Origin: Beaufortia kweichowensis
Taxonomy: Eukaryota; Chordata; Actinopteri; Cypriniformes; Gastromyzontidae
Assembly: GCA_019155185.1 (NCBI GenBank)
Contig: CM032813.1
Span: 5,873,001 to 5,937,000 of the forward strand
Length of the DNA: 64,000 bases
Direction of reading: 5' to 3'
Shown: one piece after another, positions 61,501 to 64,000 of the stretch
Position numbering within the stretch: the stretch's first letter is position 1
Layout of the letters: every line of letters begins with the position of its first letter
The notes under the pieces: generated by a model
What the model was told of the DNA's origin: nothing
The model's input: the letters and a program-made list of their open reading frames with translations, nothing else
The model's database searches: none
Position numbers and translations under genes: made by a program

Positions 61501-64000
61501 AAGCTTTGCTGGAGATGAAATGATCTCTCAACCAACCTTAGGGACTTACAGCAGCCCTTTTCCAGTGCCTGAGCACCAGGAGAAGAATTTAGAGGAGAAC
61601 GGAGAGACAGAGACTGAGCCTTTGAGGAACGGGGTGGAGACGGAGAGCACAGACAGCGGCGTGACGCTCGGGGACAGCAGGGGATCCATGTGTTCCCCCA
61701 CTCCACTCATGCAGGAAGGTAAGACCTCCTATTGCAACTGCTTCGGGGTTTCTTCAGTTCTGGTCTAGTTTTAGATCCTAGATCGTAGATGTTAAACAGT
61801 ATTTATTTAGAGACATATGTAACAGTATCTGATGCTTTCAACCAATTATTCTTAAACAATAAATTAAAATCCCAGTAAATTATACTTGCAAAGCTGTTAA
61901 CATGCTTGACCAACTCTAACTGGTCTGTTTCCAGGTCTTGTGCAATCAAATGGCAAGAGGCAGTATGACCGTGACTTCCTGTTGGGCTTTCAGTTTATGC
62001 CCGCCTGTGTGCAGAAACCAGAGGGACTGCCTCCCATCAGTGATGTGGTGCTAGACAAGGTATGCTATAAATGTTTGAATTATACATTAATATATTTATT
62101 ATATTAAATTTATGCTTTGCTAAACCCTGAGTTAAATAAGTATTCGTCCTAAAAGCAAAAGTTGACGTGAATGAAAATTTGACTATCATTCCAAAGTTGT
62201 ATGATAAAAAATATATTTTGAAAAATGCATGAGTTCTATTGTATAAACACAAAGCCACTGAGATGTTTCTCAAAAAAAAATGTTTTGGTTTCCACAGAAG
62301 AAAAAAGTCATACAGTTTTGCATTGACATAAGTATGAATGAATGAAAGATCACATTTTTATGTTTGGGTGAACTATTTCTGTTATTAAAAACATGCCATG
62401 GACTGTACTCAAAATTGACCTTATATTAAATATGCAAATCAGGATGTTTATTCCTAGTTTATTACTGTACTGTGTGAAATCCCGAAACCTGACTACCCAG
62501 GATTATTTACTAAAGCAGGTTAAAGTAAGAATACTGTAAACACAGGACAAGATTTCCCAGGATTTCATTAACTAAGAAAAGGGTTTTTACTGTGTGCGGT
62601 GTTTAAAGCATAAAAAAATCTAGTATGAGAGGAAGACTCTGATTTGTAAACTCTGTTCAGTTCACTGAAACATCCTTCAGCGTGCTGTTTCCATTAAAAT
62701 TGCATTACGATTATGTCACACTTGGCAGTAGGGTTCATTTAGTGTAAAGAAGATCTGAAATGCTCTGAGCTGTTTTATACACAGTTTCTAGTCAAATCTG
62801 TAAAATGTAAAAAGTTTAGAAGATGAAAGACAAAATGTATTTAAAACAATAATTAGTCATTTCTATAAGCTGTCTTGTGTTTCATCTAAAGAGACTTGTT
62901 TGGCTTGTTCACACACTTTGTACTTTCGGTTTGCCATTTCAGTTCCTAGTTTAGATGACGCTTTGCATGCGCACATCTGTTTCTGGATGTCCTCGCTCCC
63001 TTGGGCACAAGATGATTGGAGTGTAAATTGTTAAACATGTTGTTATTGATATATAAACGATACTTGGAGCTGGTGTTTGTGACAGATAGTTTCCCTTTTG
63101 GGCTGTAGGAATGAGTAAGGTTAATAGTCTTGGTTAGGCTGATCTTTCCTCATAAAGATTGTAATTTAAACATACAGATGGCTATATGTTATACTGAAGC
63201 TTTTGCAAGATGAATGTAGGAGGGAGGGGAGAGAGGTCAGGTGTTCATTCATGATACTGTAAGCAGAGTCAGAGATTGGACTTCACTGCGCCCCCTGCTG
63301 CCTGACTCATAGATGTCACGTCTGCTGTTTCAGATAAACCAAAACAAGCTGCCGCTGAGGGCTGTGGACCCCAGACTCATTTCCAGGGGTCCTGACTTCA
63401 CTCCTGCTTTTGCAGACTTTAGCAGGCCCATATCAGGAGGCCGCGGAGCTCCGGTGAGTTCTTTAACCAGTAGGAGAATGTGCTGTATTGTGTACTTTAG
63501 TAAAGGAAATACATTTATTAGAACATGTACATTTTATAATGATAATATTCTTCACACTAGTTTGTAAATTGTGAATTGACTTTTTGAAAGTGTTGTATAA
63601 AGCTGTTGTATAACTCATCCACCTTTGTTTTCTGTCTCCATAACACGTGCCTTTCTAAAGCTTCTAAATGTGCAACGCCTCCCACCACGCAAGATCATTG
63701 TAAATGTTTCTGTCAACGATGATGTCCAGCTCAAGAAAGCGGAGAACGCCTGGAAACCTGGAATTAAGCGAGAAAGCTTAGCAGATGACCCGGAGACCTT
63801 GAAAACCCAGGTATGGATTTGTGTGCTTTTATTTTGTTTGAAACAGTCATGATAAAGACAGCGATTTCTAATTTGTGTTTATTTTATCCTAACGTTGTTT
63901 GGATTAATCACATTTGCTGCTTTTCTGGCTCGTCAGGAGTTGTTCCGGAAAGTCCGGGGCATTTTGAACAAGCTCACGCCCGAGATGTTCAACCCGCTGA
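46594..64000 (+). CDS. eif4g3: Eukaryotic translation initiation factor 4 gamma 3 (5' part, runs off the window)
   Basis: Scaffold of the eIF4F complex, linking cap-binding eIF4E, PABP, eIF4A and eIF3. Exons: 46594-46868, 52534-52600, 52796-52963, 53416-53508, 53934-53966, 57328-57501, 57624-57735, 57947-58053, 58733-58915, 60374-60464, 60558-61231, 61327-61385, 61484-61718, 61935-62059, 63334-63453, 63661-63810 and 63937-64000 (cut). Diagnostic stretches are YRHSAPYVGPPQQY, the PABP-region IRIRDPNQGGKDITEEIM, the eIF4E-binding YDRDFLLGFQF, and ELFRKVRGILNKLTPEMF at the MIF4G start. RPGSQTPTA and YRHSAPYVGPPQQ distinguish it from eif4g1. Two introns use GC donors. The 60558-61231 exon changes frame near 60870-60900. 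The first exon's 3' boundary is tentative; fish may have two paralogues (a/b), and I cannot tell which this is. Confidence 0.93.
48889..49215 (+). mobile_element. Decayed CAGTGGGGTCC-type DNA transposon in eif4g3 intron 1
   Basis: The left end is 'acagtggggtccgaaggttt' then 'aagaccag', matching the fish 'cagtggggtccaaaagtctgagacca' terminus. Near 49183-49200 'agtgacctcagatttgt' resembles its inverted, truncated right end. The interior is non-coding. Confidence 0.45.
49660..49940 (+). other. GC-rich block in eif4g3 intron 1
   Basis: Unlike the AT-rich intron, this block is GC-rich and open in several frames on both strands (for example 49673-49909). It has no recognised motif. It could be an alternative promoter or exon, or a conserved element. 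Confidence 0.25.
52019..52235. repeat. 'aaagggatagttcaccc' family repeat in eif4g3 intron 1
   Basis: It starts 'aaaaggagtggttcacccaaaatg' and ends '..aaaaggtttgggtgaatcata'. The interior is strongly diverged. Confidence 0.5.
53967..57327 (+). other. eif4g3: eif4g3 intron 5
   Basis: Intron of 3.4 kb. It contains a (CT)n tract at about 56134-56160 and (AC)n tracts at about 56300-56316 and 56425-56441. No exon is supported. Open frames such as 55793-56406 are repeat-rich and lack motifs. Confidence 0.5.
59485..59760 (+). repeat. AT-rich dispersed repeat in eif4g3 intron
   Basis: 'cactacacgattattgtggg' followed by 'caaatgaattcacgataatgattctattgtaatatttattc' is a recognisable fish dispersed sequence. 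A related, inverted copy lies at 22610-22930. Confidence 0.4.
62140..62385. repeat. 'aaagggatagttcaccc' family repeat in eif4g3 intron
   Basis: It shows 'atgaaaatttgactatcattccaaagttgtatga', 'ggtttccacagaagaaaaaagtcatacag' and, at the right end, 'tgtttgggtgaactatttctgtt', the inverted terminus of the family. Confidence 0.65.

Noticed and set aside
1..64000. CRISPR arrays, operons, bacterial mobile elements
   Set aside because: The window is spliced vertebrate DNA. None of the repeats has the spaced direct-repeat structure of a CRISPR array.

Overview
This window is vertebrate nuclear DNA from a ray-finned fish, most likely a cypriniform. It is AT-rich, with long introns, GT-AG splice sites, tRNA-SINE tails and several decayed copies of a dispersed repeat that starts 'aaagggatagttcaccc', a type I associate with carp-like fishes. 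No open-reading-frame list shows the genes directly. They had to be assembled exon by exon from splice sites, reading-phase continuity and family motifs.

Layout. 0-11.5 kb: a tandem pair of guanylin-family prohormone genes on the + strand (guca2a-like 2908-3608, guca2b 6165-8289), each with three exons and identical intron phases. On the - strand around guca2b there is a chain of five phase-compatible exon-like segments (5125-11468) that looks like a split gene I cannot identify. Further exon-like segments lie at 294-911 (+) and 4369-4601 (-). 11.5-20.5 kb: gene-poor DNA with terminal-inverted-repeat elements, a SINE tail and some unexplained complex blocks. 20.5-30.4 kb: alpl (tissue-nonspecific alkaline phosphatase) on the - strand, complete, with 11 coding exons encoding 524 residues, plus a non-coding first exon and a TATA box. 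31.5-45.5 kb: ece1 (endothelin-converting enzyme 1) on the + strand, complete, with 18 coding exons encoding 766 residues, and two alternative starts that match the mammalian ECE-1c and ECE-1d arrangements. 46.1-64 kb: the 5' two thirds or less of eif4g3 (translation initiation factor eIF4G3) on the + strand, running off the right edge just inside the MIF4G domain.

The order alpl - ece1 - eif4g3 matches my memory of human 1p36.12, so this part is an old vertebrate synteny block. Human guanylin genes lie elsewhere on 1p. The main genes do not form one pathway. Guanylins signal through guanylyl cyclase C in gut and kidney epithelium, alpl serves mineralisation and phosphate-ester metabolism, ece1 matures endothelins, and eif4g3 scaffolds cap-dependent translation.

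Points that most deserve a second look: the hidden - strand gene around guca2b; an apparent frame break inside a long eif4g3 exon; two GC-AG introns in eif4g3; the ece1 double promoter; a near-perfect 43-bp hairpin at 1217-1322; and a CpG-rich antisense open frame in an ece1 intron.
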